Origin: Argentina anserina
Taxonomy: Eukaryota > Streptophyta > Magnoliopsida > Rosales > Rosaceae
Reading direction: 5' to 3'
Assembly (NCBI RefSeq): GCF_933775445.1
Contig: NC_065874.1
Span: forward strand, 5,537,001 to 5,601,000
Length of the DNA: 64,000 bases
This document shows positions 44,910-56,136 of this stretch, piece by piece. Numbering within the stretch: position 1 is the first letter of the stretch; every line of letters begins with the position of its first letter. Both the position numbers and the translations under genes were made by a program. Below the pieces are notes generated by a model, which was given only the letters and a program-made list of their open reading frames with translations, searched no databases and had not been told where the DNA came from.

Positions 44910-47900
44910 TGTAATAACCCTCGTTTTCAAACAATATTTGAATTTAATTAAATTCTATTGAGTTGTGAATTTTGTTTTAAATCGAATTTGAGTTGTTTGC
45001 AATCGTTACGAAACGGAAACGGAAGCGTTCCAAGAACGTTTAATAAGAAAACGTTACGTTTCCGAACGAATTTATCGACTTTTATTCCGTCGCTCGGTTT
45101 CAAAAACTTCCTTCACGAAAGTTGTAGAGCTCGTCGATACGAGTTCGTGGATATGTGACGCGTTCGAATCGGACGTCGGAGGTAAAAGTTATTAACGTCG
45201 GAAGTTAGTTTCCGATTTGGAAACTAGTATAAATAGATGATTATGGAATTAGGGTTTCCATAATCAGAAACCCTTCTCTCTCTCTTCATTTCCGCCGCTC
45301 TCAACTCTCTCTCTCCCCGATTTCTTCTCTCCTCCTTCTCCGAAAATCCTCCTCTCCGATTCGCCATCCCTGGGCCTCCGTGTCGTGCACTGCCACTTCC
45401 TACGGCATCACGAGGCCCTCCGCACCAGACCCTGAGCTCGCGCCGCCTTGTGTCGCCGCCGAGAGTCTTCCCTCCCTCTCCAAGCCTTCTGCATCTCGTC
45501 GCAACCATCGTCTCCAAGCCGTCGCGTTCCTCGTGATCGGTCCCTGGAGCACCGTGTAACCTCTGCATCAACCCTCAGGCGCACCGCAGCTCGAGTCGAC
45601 GTCGCCGGCTTCCCACGCATCATCGACGACAAATCAAGCTTCTATCGTTCGAATTAGGTAAAAAAAACTATTGTATTTGAATTGTTGTTGTGTTTGATTG
45701 GATGTGATGGGATTGATTTGGGAGTTTGGATCGATTGGAGGGTGGTGGAGGAGAATCGGTGGTGAAGGGTGAGCACCGCTGCCTTAGGCAGCGCGTGTGA
45801 GAGAGTGGGTTAGTGTAGGGGCGGTCATGGCCGTGGGGAGGGCAGAGGGGGAGAAAAGAGGGAATTTTGGGCCGGCGGTGGCGTCACACGCGCCGTGGGT
45901 GGCTTCGGCGAGTGAGCCCCACGCGCCGCCTGCCGGCGGGTGGCGCGTGTGCCCCACGCGCCGCCACGTGCGGCGGTGTGAAAATATTTTCCGATAGGGG
46001 TATTTTGGTAATTTACTGTGTATGGTAAATGTAAATGTAAATTTTATTTACGTATGGTAAATGTAATTAAGTTTTTACCTACGGTAAATGTAATTATAAA
46101 TTACTTTCAGTAAATGTAAAAAGTAATTTGTAAAAGGGTAATTTAGTAAATTTTATTTACTGAATTGTAATTACATTTAAATCGTACGTATACGTACAAA
46201 AATACGTATTATTATTTATACGTACAAAAATACGTATTTAATATTTATACGTACAGAAATACGTATATAATATTTATACGTACAGAAATACGTATTGATA
46301 TTTATACGTACAGAAATACGTATTAATATTTATACGTACAAAAATACGTATTATTATTTATACGTACAAAAATACGTATTTAATATTTATACGTACAGAA
46401 ATACGTATTAATATTTATACGTACAGAAATACGTATTAATATTTATACGTACAGAAATACGTATTAATATTTATACGTACAGAAATACGTATTAATATTT
46501 ATACGTACAGAAATACGTATTAATATTTATACGTACAGAAATACGTATTAATTGAGTATTGTACAGTAACCGTGAATAGTGAACAGCGAACAGTAACTTC
46601 GTATAAACCAAAATTGCTGAACAGTAACCGTATATTACTGTTTTGGCATTTAAAGGTTTACGAAACGATTCTAAATGCTGGTTTTTATCTTTTTAAGGTG
46701 ATCGCTAAATCGAGGAAAGGGATTATTATCGGAAATTGAGGATTACGCTCAAGTCAATAAGGTGAGTAAAATCTCACTGATTTACGAATCTACCCTCGCG
46801 GTGATTCAACATTTTTGCAAGTGTGTTTATTAAATGAATTACAACATGTATATAATTTAGTGAGCTACATATATACAGTATAATGGTAATAAGTACATAT
46901 ATATATAGTTCATTAAATTACTTACTGTTATTAATTCATTGAAAATAGTCATTTCGGTGACAGAAAAATTGTGCATGTGTATGTGATTTCAATGGTACGA
47001 TATGATGTGAGATTATCGTACGTAATTTTTCAGGTGTTTATGAAATATGACATGTATAGGATATAGTGGACTATGTATATGCGGTATAAATGGTAAATAA
47101 ATACGAATATATATAGTTTGCTATATAATATACTGTTATGATTTTTATTATGGATATATTGTGAAAGTTTTAAAACGTACAATATGATGAGTGATTATTG
47201 TACATGATTTTATCACGGAAAATGTGAAATATTGTGATTTGTCTTCGGACGTGATGTGTGGTACAATATGATGTGAGATTATTGTACATGTGAGGCAAGT
47301 CGGAACCTAGCCTTTGGCCGGGCGAAAGTTACGATACAGTTAGAGCTCTAGTCTGTCTGCCATAGTACTGCATGAGGTAACGGGTGGTTATCTGATCATG
47401 GGTACTCAGCTTGTTTGGATGTTGGGTGGCGGGTGGTTACCCAACATCAGCGGTATACTAAGTGAGGGGTAACGGATGTGTACCAGCGCTCATTAGTTAC
47501 CATTTTGTGAAAGTATTAGAGTAACCAGATGGGTTGCTCGTTTTCTCATGATTTTCATTATGCTGTGTTGATGTGGAGTTGTGTCTTTTATGAGACGAGA
47601 GTTATTTTAATATTTTACTCATACGAGCTGTAAAGCTTACCGGGTTTGTGTTGCAATCCCGGTGCACCAATTACAATGGTGTAGGGGATACTTCCGCAGG
47701 TGCTGAGTAGTGGTGATTGAGTGACGACTCCGAAGACTCGAAGTCGATCGCATCCAGTCGTGGTGAGGTTCCAGCGTGGATTGTGTGTGTGATTTGGTGT
47801 GATTTTATTTGTGAGGTTGTGAGGATTATACAATTCCATTTGTTATATGTTGAATTATCATTTGGGTTTGTAATAATCGGCTTGACTGAGTTATATTTTA

Positions 47901-48015
47901 AACTCAGATGTGATCCGCTGTTACGCTTTAATGATTTCGATTTATTTGAGATTATTTGGTGTTTAACGATTTTAAGATTTTGAGTTTTGAAGCTCGAAAT
48001 TTTAATGTCGTTAAA
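44910..48015 (+). repeat. 5' LTR of element 2
   Basis: TATA box at 45238-45245, pyrimidine-rich leader, donor-like GT at 45658, GC-rich island about 45770-45985, 13 array units. Its final bases read GTTAAA where every other copy has GTTACA, and two further changes cluster in the last 15 bases. Confidence 0.95.
46191..46549. repeat. TACGTA hairpin array, 13 units
   Basis: Thirteen units, with a higher-order pattern: the pair of AAAAA-loop units is repeated once (units 1-2 and 6-7). Confidence 0.9.
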
Positions 48016-48017
48016 GT

Positions 48018-48030
48018 TGGTATCAGAGCC
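48018..48030 (+). other. Primer-binding site, element 2
   Basis: TGGTATCAGAGCC, initiator tRNA-Met type. Confidence 0.93.
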
Positions 48031-48302
48031 TAAGTGCGTATTTGGCGACTATCAATACCATCCGGGAGCGATGATCCGACTGCAGGCGGGCCCCCATCAC
48101 ATGCTCCTCGGTGTTGATATGTCGTTGGGTACGCGAGAGTGTTTTAGGAGCCATACCTAATGGTTTGGTCCTCCGAGAAGTATCGTGATGATACTTCGAT
48201 GATTCATCATATCCTGAAATTTCATGTTCATACCTATTGAATCTGTTTAGTTGAATTCGAGATTTCACAAGTATTGACTAAGTGTTTCGTTGTTTGAAGG
48301 TG

Positions 48303-51300
48303 ATGAACGCTGACAAGGGCCGAGGACGGGCGAGAGGACGTGGTCGAGGTAGGACCGCGGGCCGAGCCCGCAACGTGGAGAACCTTTATGAGGAGGCTGC
48401 TCCACAGGTAGAGCGGGTAGGCCGAGGTCGAGGTAGGGCCACAGGTCGAGTCCGCAACGTGGAGAACCTCTATGAGGAGGCTGCTCCGCAGGAGGAGCAG
48501 GATGAGCCAGCTCCTGCGGTTAGAGATGACGGTCGAGTGTTGAAGCTGATCAAGGATATTAGTGCACTGTCAGCTCCGACATTTCATGGGGGACTAGATC
48601 ACATGGTAGCTGACCATTGGATCGAGGGTATGGAGGCTTATTTTGAGTTGATGGAGTGCACAGAGATTGAGAAGAGAAAGATAGCTACATTCTTTCTCAA
48701 GGGTGATGCTCTAGATTGGTGGAAGAGCATGAGACAGACTGTGGATGTGTCTACATTCACATGGGGAGATTTCACCACCATATTCCAAGAGAAGTATTTT
48801 CCAGCCTCAGTACAGGAGGACTTAGAGTTGGAGTTTCTGGCATTGGTGCAGGGAGACATGACCATTAGAGAGTATGATGCTCGATTCTCGCAACTGTATC
48901 GGTATGTCAGGCCTATGGGTGCGACTGCTTTAGCTCAGAAGTATCTACGTGGGCTGAAACAAGAGTACAAGACCATGATATCAGTCCTTTGCCTGACTTC
49001 ACGGGAGCAGATATTTGAGAGTGCTATGAGTTTGGAGCAAGCAGAGAAGACTCGAGCAGGTGATGTGGGGAACAGAGATGCGAAGGGGAAAGGCAAGGCA
49101 GTCTATACAGGCAGCGAGCACTCAGGACCGAAGGATAGGTCATGGAAGAGGCCAAGACCCCACTATCAGACCCCGACAAGGGCACCACCCTTAGCTATCA
49201 GGGCAGCACCAGTCAGACCATTAGCAGCAGTGAGGTGTTATGGCTGCAATGAGATGGGACATTACGCCTCAGCATGTCCGAAACCGAAGAGAGGAGGGTG
49301 CCACCGGTGCGGGCAGGTGGGGCACATAGCTCGAGATTGTACCCGACCACTTCCGGGTAGACAGGAACGGCCACAGAGACAGCTGCCAGCAGGCCAAGCT
49401 AGAGTGTTCACAGTGGGTCAGCGAGACACAGGAGTGGAAGGTACATTATCACTTTTTGACTACCTTGCTAGAGTGTTGTTTGATACGGGAGCATCGCATT
49501 CATTCATTGCTAGTTCGGTAGTGGAGATGCTAGGGTTGATTCCTACACCTCTCGGGGACGCCTTATGTGTCACTTCACCCCTTGGAGTGTCACTTGAGTT
49601 AGAGACAATCTGCAAAGCTTGTCCTATATTGATTGGGAGTAGAGAGTTCTCTGCTTCGTTGATTGTGATTCCGGACCACACTTATGATGTGATCTTGGGG
49701 ATTGATTGGTTGAGACCACAGCATGCTGTGATTGATTGCTTTGACATGGTAGTGACCTTTCATAGACCTGGAGAGCCAGTGTTTCGTTATCGTTGCCTCA
49801 AGTCCGACAACGCCATGAGATCAGGAGTTTTGGCACATGTGGAATCAGTGGATCAGAAAGTATCTATCACAGACATTGTGGTAGTATCTGAGTTTGGTGA
49901 AGTGTTCCAAGAGATACCGGGGCTACCTCCTCGAAGAGTGGTAGATTTCTGCATTGATGTAGTACCCGGTACAGCACCTGTGTCAAAGGCGCCATATAGA
50001 ATGGGGCAGAATGAACTTAAGGAGCTGAAGGTGCAGATCGATGAGTTATTAGACCAAGGGTTCATTAGACCTAGTGTTTCACCTTGGGGAGCACCTGTTT
50101 TGTTCGTGAAGAAGAAAGATGGTTCTCTGCGGTTATGTGTGGACTACAGAGAACTGAACAAGGTGACCATCAAGAATAGGTATCCCTTACCTAGGATTGA
50201 TGACTTGTTCGATCAGCTCAAAGGTGCTACAGTGTTCTCTAAGATTGATTTGAGATCCGGTTATCATCAACTCAGAGTGAAGGAAGAAGATATATCGAAG
50301 ACAGCCTTCAGGACCCGGTATGGACATTATGAGTTTGTCGTCATGCCATTTGGTCTAACGAATGCACCAGCTGTCTTCATGAGTTTGATGAACCAAGTAT
50401 TTAGTCCATACTTGGATGAGTTCGTAGTGGTGTTTGTGGATGACATTCTGATATACTCCAAGACACAAGAAGAACATGTGGTGCACCTGAGAACAGTGTT
50501 GCAGACCTTGAAGGAGGCGAGACTGTATGCCAAACTAGAGAAGTGTGAGTTCTGGAAAGAAGAGGTCAAATTCCTTGGTCATGTTGTCTCAAAAGATGGA
50601 GTACTAGTGGACCCAGCAAAGGTAGAGGCAGTGAAGAATTGGAGTCGTCCAAAGAACCCTACAGAGATACGTAGTTTCCTCAGGTTGGCAGGTTACTACA
50701 AGAGGTTTATCGAGGGGTTTTCTAGTATAGCATCTTCATTGACCAAGTTGACCAAGAAAGATACTCCGTTTGTGTGGACGGATGCATGTGAGGAAGCATT
50801 CAACAAACTAAAGACTAGACTGACCACAGCTCCAGTGTTGACAATTCCCTCTAGTGGTGGTGGCTATGTCATTTACAGTGATGCTTCACTCCAGGGTTTG
50901 GGTTGTGTGTTGATGCAGCATGGAGGAGTCGTTGCATATGGCTCGAGACAGTTGAAGATTCATGAGAAGAATTATCCGACACACGACCTAGAGCTTGCGG
51001 CAGTTGTATTTGCCCTGAAGATTTGGAGACATTACTTGTATGGTGAGAAATTTCAACTCTTTTCAGATCATAAGAGTTTGAAGTACTTGTTCTCACAGAA
51101 GGAGCTGAATATGAGGCAGAGGAGGTGGATGGAACTCCTCAAGGACTATGACTTCACATTAGAGTACCACCCGGGGAAGGCAAATGTGGTGGCTGATGCC
51201 TTGAGCAGAAAACCGAGAGGAGTAGTAGCTTCACTTATGGTCCAGGAATGGTTCATGCTAGAAGCTGCATCAGAGTTTGATTTGGTACCATCGGGAGGAG

Positions 51301-52784
51301 AACCAAGGGTCTTTCTTGGTAGTGTCACAGTGCAACCCACATTGATCACGAGGATCATACAGGGTCAGGCGCAGGATAGACTCTTGCGAGCTAAGTTGGC
51401 GGATCTTGTAGTTGATACGCTTGATGGGTGTCCTTCTGAGTGGAGAGTTGGACCCGATGGAGGGTTGAGGTTTGGGGCAAGATTGTGTGTCCCAGATTGT
51501 GATGATCTTTGGGAGGAGGTTCTTCGTACGGCACATCGTTCACGCTATACCGTCCATCCAGGGAACACCAAGATGTACAAGGACCTATGCAGACAATTCT
51601 GGTGGAACGGTATGAAGAAAGATGTAGCAGAGTTTGTATCAAAGTGCCTTACATGTCAGCAAGTGAAAGCAGAACATCAACGACCAGCTGGCATGTTGAA
51701 ACCACTGACTATTCCTCTTTGGAAGTGGGAGCAGATATCCATGGATTTTGTGACCGGATTGCCTAGATCGAAGAAGGGTCACGATGCCATATGGGTGATT
51801 GTCGATCGGTTGACGAAGTCGGCTCATTTTCTCCCGGTGTCGATGAAGTACTCCGTGGACGTGCTTGGGAAACTATATGTGGATGAGGTAGTGAGACTTC
51901 ATGGTGCTCCAGTCTCTATTGTTTCCGATAGAGATGCACGTTTCACTTCGAAGTTCTGGGGTGGTTTGCAGAAGGCGATGGGCACTACCTTGGATATGAG
52001 TACAGCTTTTCACCCTCAGACGGATGGACAGACAGAGAGGGTGAATCAGGTGATGGAAGACATGTTGAGAGCATGTGTGTTGGATTTCAAGGGTAGCTGG
52101 GAAGATCATTTGAGATTGATTGAGTTTGCCTACAACAACAGCTATCATTCTAGGATTGGCATGGCACCGTATGAGGCACTTTATGGTAGACCATGTCGAT
52201 CTCCGATCTGTTGGGCCGAAGTTGGTGATGAGGCACTGATGGGTCCAGAGGTGGTTCAGGAAACCACTGAGAAGATCTCGATCATTCGGGATAGAATCCG
52301 GACCGCTCAGAGTAGACAGAAGAGCTATGCAGACCTGAAAAGGAGACATGTAGAGTTTGAGATTGGTGACCATGTGTTCTTGAAAGTTTCACCTATGAGG
52401 GGTGTAGTGAGATTCGGCAAGAAGGGAAAGTTGGCACCGAGGTATGTTGGGCCTTTTGAGATACTTGAGAAAGTGGGCGAACTAGCATATCGACTAGCCT
52501 TGCCTACTAGCATGTCGGGCGTTCACAACGTCTTCCACATTTCCATGCTGAGGAAGTATGTACCAGATGAGTCACATGTAATCGATCATAGCACCATTGA
52601 AGTGAAGGAAAATGTCACTTTTGTTGTCGAGCCGGTTCGTATCCTGGATAGATCCACAAAGAAGCTACGGAGGAGAGAAGTTGGGCTAGTCAAGGTGTTG
52701 TGGAGTCACCATGATGAGGGTGATGCATCTTGGGAGCTAGAGTCAGACATGATGACCAGATATCCACAGTTGTTTGATGAGTGA
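48303..52784 (+). CDS. Gag-Pol polyprotein of Ty3/gypsy element 2
   Basis: One continuous frame of 1493 aa from ATG 48303. An earlier open stretch lacks an ATG. Order of parts with approximate residues: Arg-Gly-rich N-terminus with two [12 protein letters not shown] units (1-70), Gag (90-250), two CCHC zinc knuckles (311 and 332), protease with DTGA (395), reverse transcriptase (560-780, active site FVDD near 709), RNase H (YSDAS near 857), integrase with HHCC finger (CLTC near 1114) and D-D-35-E residues (near 1145, 1207 and 1244), and a chromodomain-like C-terminus (1442-1490). There is no stop or frameshift between Gag and Pol, so the relative amounts of Gag must be set after translation. 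All catalytic signatures I can see are present. Confidence 0.96.
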   Translation: MNADKGRGRARGRGRGRTAGRARNVENLYEEAAPQVERVGRGRGRATGRVRNVENLYEEAAPQEEQDEPAPAVRDDGRVLKLIKDISALSAPTFHGGLDHMVADHWIEGMEAYFELMECTEIEKRKIATFFLKGDALDWWKSMRQTVDVSTFTWGDFTTIFQEKYFPASVQEDLELEFLALVQGDMTIREYDARFSQLYRYVRPMGATALAQKYLRGLKQEYKTMISVLCLTSREQIFESAMSLEQAEKTRAGDVGNRDAKGKGKAVYTGSEHSGPKDRSWKRPRPHYQTPTRAPPLAIRAAPVRPLAAVRCYGCNEMGHYASACPKPKRGGCHRCGQVGHIARDCTRPLPGRQERPQRQLPAGQARVFTVGQRDTGVEGTLSLFDYLARVLFDTGASHSFIASSVVEMLGLIPTPLGDALCVTSPLGVSLELETICKACPILIGSREFSASLIVIPDHTYDVILGIDWLRPQHAVIDCFDMVVTFHRPGEPVFRYRCLKSDNAMRSGVLAHVESVDQKVSITDIVVVSEFGEVFQEIPGLPPRRVVDFCIDVVPGTAPVSKAPYRMGQNELKELKVQIDELLDQGFIRPSVSPWGAPVLFVKKKDGSLRLCVDYRELNKVTIKNRYPLPRIDDLFDQLKGATVFSKIDLRSGYHQLRVKEEDISKTAFRTRYGHYEFVVMPFGLTNAPAVFMSLMNQVFSPYLDEFVVVFVDDILIYSKTQEEHVVHLRTVLQTLKEARLYAKLEKCEFWKEEVKFLGHVVSKDGVLVDPAKVEAVKNWSRPKNPTEIRSFLRLAGYYKRFIEGFSSIASSLTKLTKKDTPFVWTDACEEAFNKLKTRLTTAPVLTIPSSGGGYVIYSDASLQGLGCVLMQHGGVVAYGSRQLKIHEKNYPTHDLELAAVVFALKIWRHYLYGEKFQLFSDHKSLKYLFSQKELNMRQRRWMELLKDYDFTLEYHPGKANVVADALSRKPRGVVASLMVQEWFMLEAASEFDLVPSGGEPRVFLGSVTVQPTLITRIIQGQAQDRLLRAKLADLVVDTLDGCPSEWRVGPDGGLRFGARLCVPDCDDLWEEVLRTAHRSRYTVHPGNTKMYKDLCRQFWWNGMKKDVAEFVSKCLTCQQVKAEHQRPAGMLKPLTIPLWKWEQISMDFVTGLPRSKKGHDAIWVIVDRLTKSAHFLPVSMKYSVDVLGKLYVDEVVRLHGAPVSIVSDRDARFTSKFWGGLQKAMGTTLDMSTAFHPQTDGQTERVNQVMEDMLRACVLDFKGSWEDHLRLIEFAYNNSYHSRIGMAPYEALYGRPCRSPICWAEVGDEALMGPEVVQETTEKISIIRDRIRTAQSRQKSYADLKRRHVEFEIGDHVFLKVSPMRGVVRFGKKGKLAPRYVGPFEILEKVGELAYRLALPTSMSGVHNVFHISMLRKYVPDESHVIDHSTIEVKENVTFVVEPVRILDRSTKKLRRREVGLVKVLWSHHDEGDASWELESDMMTRYPQLFDE

Positions 52785-52811
52785 GTTTGAATTTCGGGAC
52801 GAAATTCCTTT

Positions 52812-52819
52812 AAGGGGGG
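52812..52819 (+). other. Polypurine tract, element 2
   Basis: AAGGGGGG followed by TAGAT and the 3' LTR. Confidence 0.88.
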
Positions 52820-52824
52820 TAGAT

Positions 52825-55800
52825 TGTAATAACCCTCGTTTTCAAACAATATTTGAATTTAATTAAATTCTATTGAGTTGTGAATTTTGTTTTAAATCGA
52901 ATTTGAGTTGTTTGCAATCGTTACGAAACGGAAACGGAAGCGTTCCAAGAACGTTTAATAAGAAAACGTTACGTTTCCGAACGAATTTATCGACTTTTAT
53001 TCCGTCGCTCGGTTTCAAAAACTTCCTTCACGAAAGTTGTAGAGCTCGTCGATACGAGTTCGTGGATATGTGACGCGTTCGAATCGGACGTCGGAGGTAA
53101 AAGTTATTAACGTCGGAAGTTAGTTTCCGATTTGGAAACTAGTATAAATAGATGATTATGGAATTAGGGTTTCCATAATCAGAAACCCTTCTCTCTCTCT
53201 TCATTTCCGCCGCTCTCAACTCTCTCTCTCCCCGATTTCTTCTCTCCTCCTTCTCCGAAAATCCTCCTCTCCGATTCGCCGTCCCTGGGCCTCCGTGTCG
53301 TGCACCGCCACTTCCTACGGCATCACGAGGCCCTCCGCACCAGACCCTGAGCTCGCGCCGCCTTGTGTCGCCGCCGAGAGTCTTCCCTCCCTCTCCAAGC
53401 CTTCTGCATCTCGTCGCAACCATCGTCTCCAAGCCGTCGCGTTCCTCGTGATCGGTCCCTGGAGCACCGTGTAACCTCTGCATCAACCCTCAGGCGCACC
53501 GCAGCTCGAGTCGACGTCGCCGGCTTCCCACGCATCATCGACGACAAATCAAGCTTCTATCGTTCGAATTAGGTAAAAAAAACTATTGTATTTGAATTGT
53601 TGTTGTGTTTGATTGGATGTGATGGGATTGATTTGGGAGTTTGGATCGATTGGAGGGTGGTGGAGGAGAATCGGTGGTGAAGGGTGAGCACCGCTGCCTT
53701 AGGCAGCGCGTGTGAGAGAGTGGGTTAGTGTAGGGGCGGTCATGGCCGTGGGGAGGGCAGAGGGGGAGAAAAGAGGGAATTTTGGGCCGGCGGTGGCGTC
53801 ACACGCGCCGTGGGTGGCTTCGGCGAGTGAGCCCCACGCGCCGCCTGCCGGCGGGTGGCGCGTGTGCCCCACGCGCCGCCACGTGCGGCGGTGTGAAAAT
53901 ATTTTCCGATAGGGGTATTTTGGTAATTTACTGTGTATGGTAAATGTAAATGTAAATTTTATTTACGTATGGTAAATGTAATTAAGTTTTTACCTACGGT
54001 AAATGTAATTATAAATTACTTTCAGTAAATGTAAAAAGTAATTTGTAAAAGGGTAATTTAGTAAATTTTATTTACTGAATTGTAATTACATTTAAATCGT
54101 ACGTATACGTACAAAAATACGTATTATTATTTATACGTACAAAAATACGTATTTAATATTTATACGTACAGAAATACGTATATAATATTTATACGTACAG
54201 AAATACGTATTGATATTTATACGTACAGAAATACGTATTAATATTTATACGTACAAAAATACGTATTATTATTTATACGTACAAAAATACGTATTTAATA
54301 TTTATACGTACAGAAATACGTATTAATATTTATACGTACAGAAATACGTATTAATATTTATACGTACAGAAATACGTATTAATATTTATACGTACAGAAA
54401 TACGTATTAATTGAGTATTGTACAGTAACCGTGAATAGTGAACAGCGAACAGTAACTTCGTATAAACCAAAATTGCTGAACAATAACCGTATATTACTGT
54501 TTTGGCATTTAAAGGTTTACGAAACGATTCTAAATGCTGGTTTTTATCTTTTTAAGGTGATCGCTAAATCGAGGAAATGGATTATTATCGGAAATTGAGG
54601 ATTACGCTCAAGTCAATAAGGTGAGTAAAATCTCACTGATTTACGAATCTACCCTCGCGGTGATTCAACATTTTTGCAAGTGTGTTTATTAAATGAATTA
54701 CAACATGTATATAATTTAGTGAGCTACATATATACAGTATAATGGTAATAAGTACATATATATATATAGTTCATTAAATTACTTACTGTTATTAATTCAT
54801 TGAAAATAGTCATTTCGGTGACAGAAAAATTGTGCATGTGTATGTGATTTCAATGGTACGATATGATGTGAGATTATCGTACGTAATTTTTCAGGTGTTT
54901 ATGAAATATGACATGTATAGGATATAGTGGACTATGTATATGCGGTATAAATGGTAAATAAATACGAATATATATAGTTTGCTATATAATATACTGTTAT
55001 GATTTTTATTATGGATATATTGTGAAAGTTTTAAAACGTACAATATGATGAGTGATTATTGTACATGATTTTATCACGGAAAATGTGAAATATTGTGATT
55101 TGTCTTCGGACGTGATGTGTGGTACAATATGATGTGAGATTATTGTACATGTGAGGCAAGTCGGAACCTAGCCTTTGGCCGGGCGAAAGTTACGATACAG
55201 TTAGAGCTCTAGTCTGTCTGCCATAGTACTGCATGAGGTAACGGGTGGTTATCTGATCATGGGTACTCAGCTTGTTTGGATGTTGGGTGGCGGGTGGTTA
55301 CCCAACATCAGCGGTATACTAAGTGAGGGGTAACGGATGTGTACCAGCGCTCATTAGTTACCATTTTGTGAAAGTATTAGAGTAACCAGATGGGTTGCTC
55401 GTTTTCGCATGATTTTCATTATGCTGTGTTGATGTGGAGTTGTGTCTTTTATGAGACGAGAGTTATTTTAATATTTTACTCATACGAGCTGTAAAGCTTA
55501 CCGGGTTTGTGTTGCAATCCCGGTGCACCAATTACAATGGTGTAGGGGATACTTCCGCAGGTGCTGAGTAGTGGTGATTGAGTGACGACTCCGAAGACTC
55601 GAAGTCGATCGCATCCAGTCGTGGTGAGGTTCCAGCGTGGATTGTGTGTGTGATTTGGTGTGATTTTATTTGTGAGGTTGTGAGGATTATACAATTCCAT
55701 TTGTTATATGTTGAATTATCATTTGGGTTTGTAATAATCGGCTTGACTGAGTTATATTTTAAACTCATATGTGATCCGCTGTTACGCTTTAATGATTTCG

Positions 55801-55876
55801 ATTTATTTGAGATTATTTGGTGTTTAACGATTTTAAGATTTTGAGTTTTGAAGCTCGAAATTTTAGGGTCGTTACA
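52825..55876 (+). repeat. 3' LTR of element 2
   Basis: Canonical TGTAATAACC..GTTACA ends, TATA box 53143-53150. It has 11 array units against 13 in the 5' LTR, accounting for most of the 54-bp length difference. Confidence 0.95.
54106..54408. repeat. TACGTA hairpin array, 11 units
   Basis: Same unit order as the 5' LTR array but two of the terminal identical units fewer. Confidence 0.9.
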
Positions 55877-55877
55877 C

Positions 55878-55880
<3 letters not shown>

Positions 55881-55908
<28 letters not shown>
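55881..55908. repeat. (TA)n microsatellite beside the element 2 target duplication
   Basis: About 14 TA steps directly after CCCA. A second TA run lies at about 56050-56068. Between them is an AT-rich stretch with AGTGAAGCTTCACT, a perfect 14-bp palindrome, possibly part of a small repeat element that I cannot name. Confidence 0.9.
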
Positions 55909-55912
<4 letters not shown>

Positions 55913-56136
55913 CTATCCAGAGTGAAGCTTCACTTTAAAATTACATAGTGAAGTTCCAATTTTGACACACTTTTCGGTCAAATGTTTTCACTATAAGCGA
56001 TTCAATATTTATGTATGTTATTCAAGATCATCTATACAAAGTTTCATGTATATATATATATATATATAATAAGATGGGTACAATGCCTTACCTAGATAAT
56101 AGAATATTACAACAGACATTTGTTCACTACTGTGTG

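Larger units (their letters stand above)
44910..55876 (+). mobile_element. Full-length Ty3/gypsy chromovirus-like element 2, apparently intact
   Basis: 11.0 kb, flanked by CCCAT (44905-44909 and 55877-55881). LTRs of 3106 and 3052 bp differ by about nine substitutions that I could count, two array units and one TA step, so insertion was recent. PBS, PPT and a continuous Gag-Pol frame are present. Same family and orientation as element 1, about 1.05 kb away, but with distinct LTR sequence. It therefore came from a separate insertion and not from local duplication. Confidence 0.96.

Noticed and set aside
45224..45657. Overlapping open frames on both strands in element 2 LTRs
   Set aside because: GC-rich LTR leader; identical copies at 53139-53572 only reflect the LTR pair.
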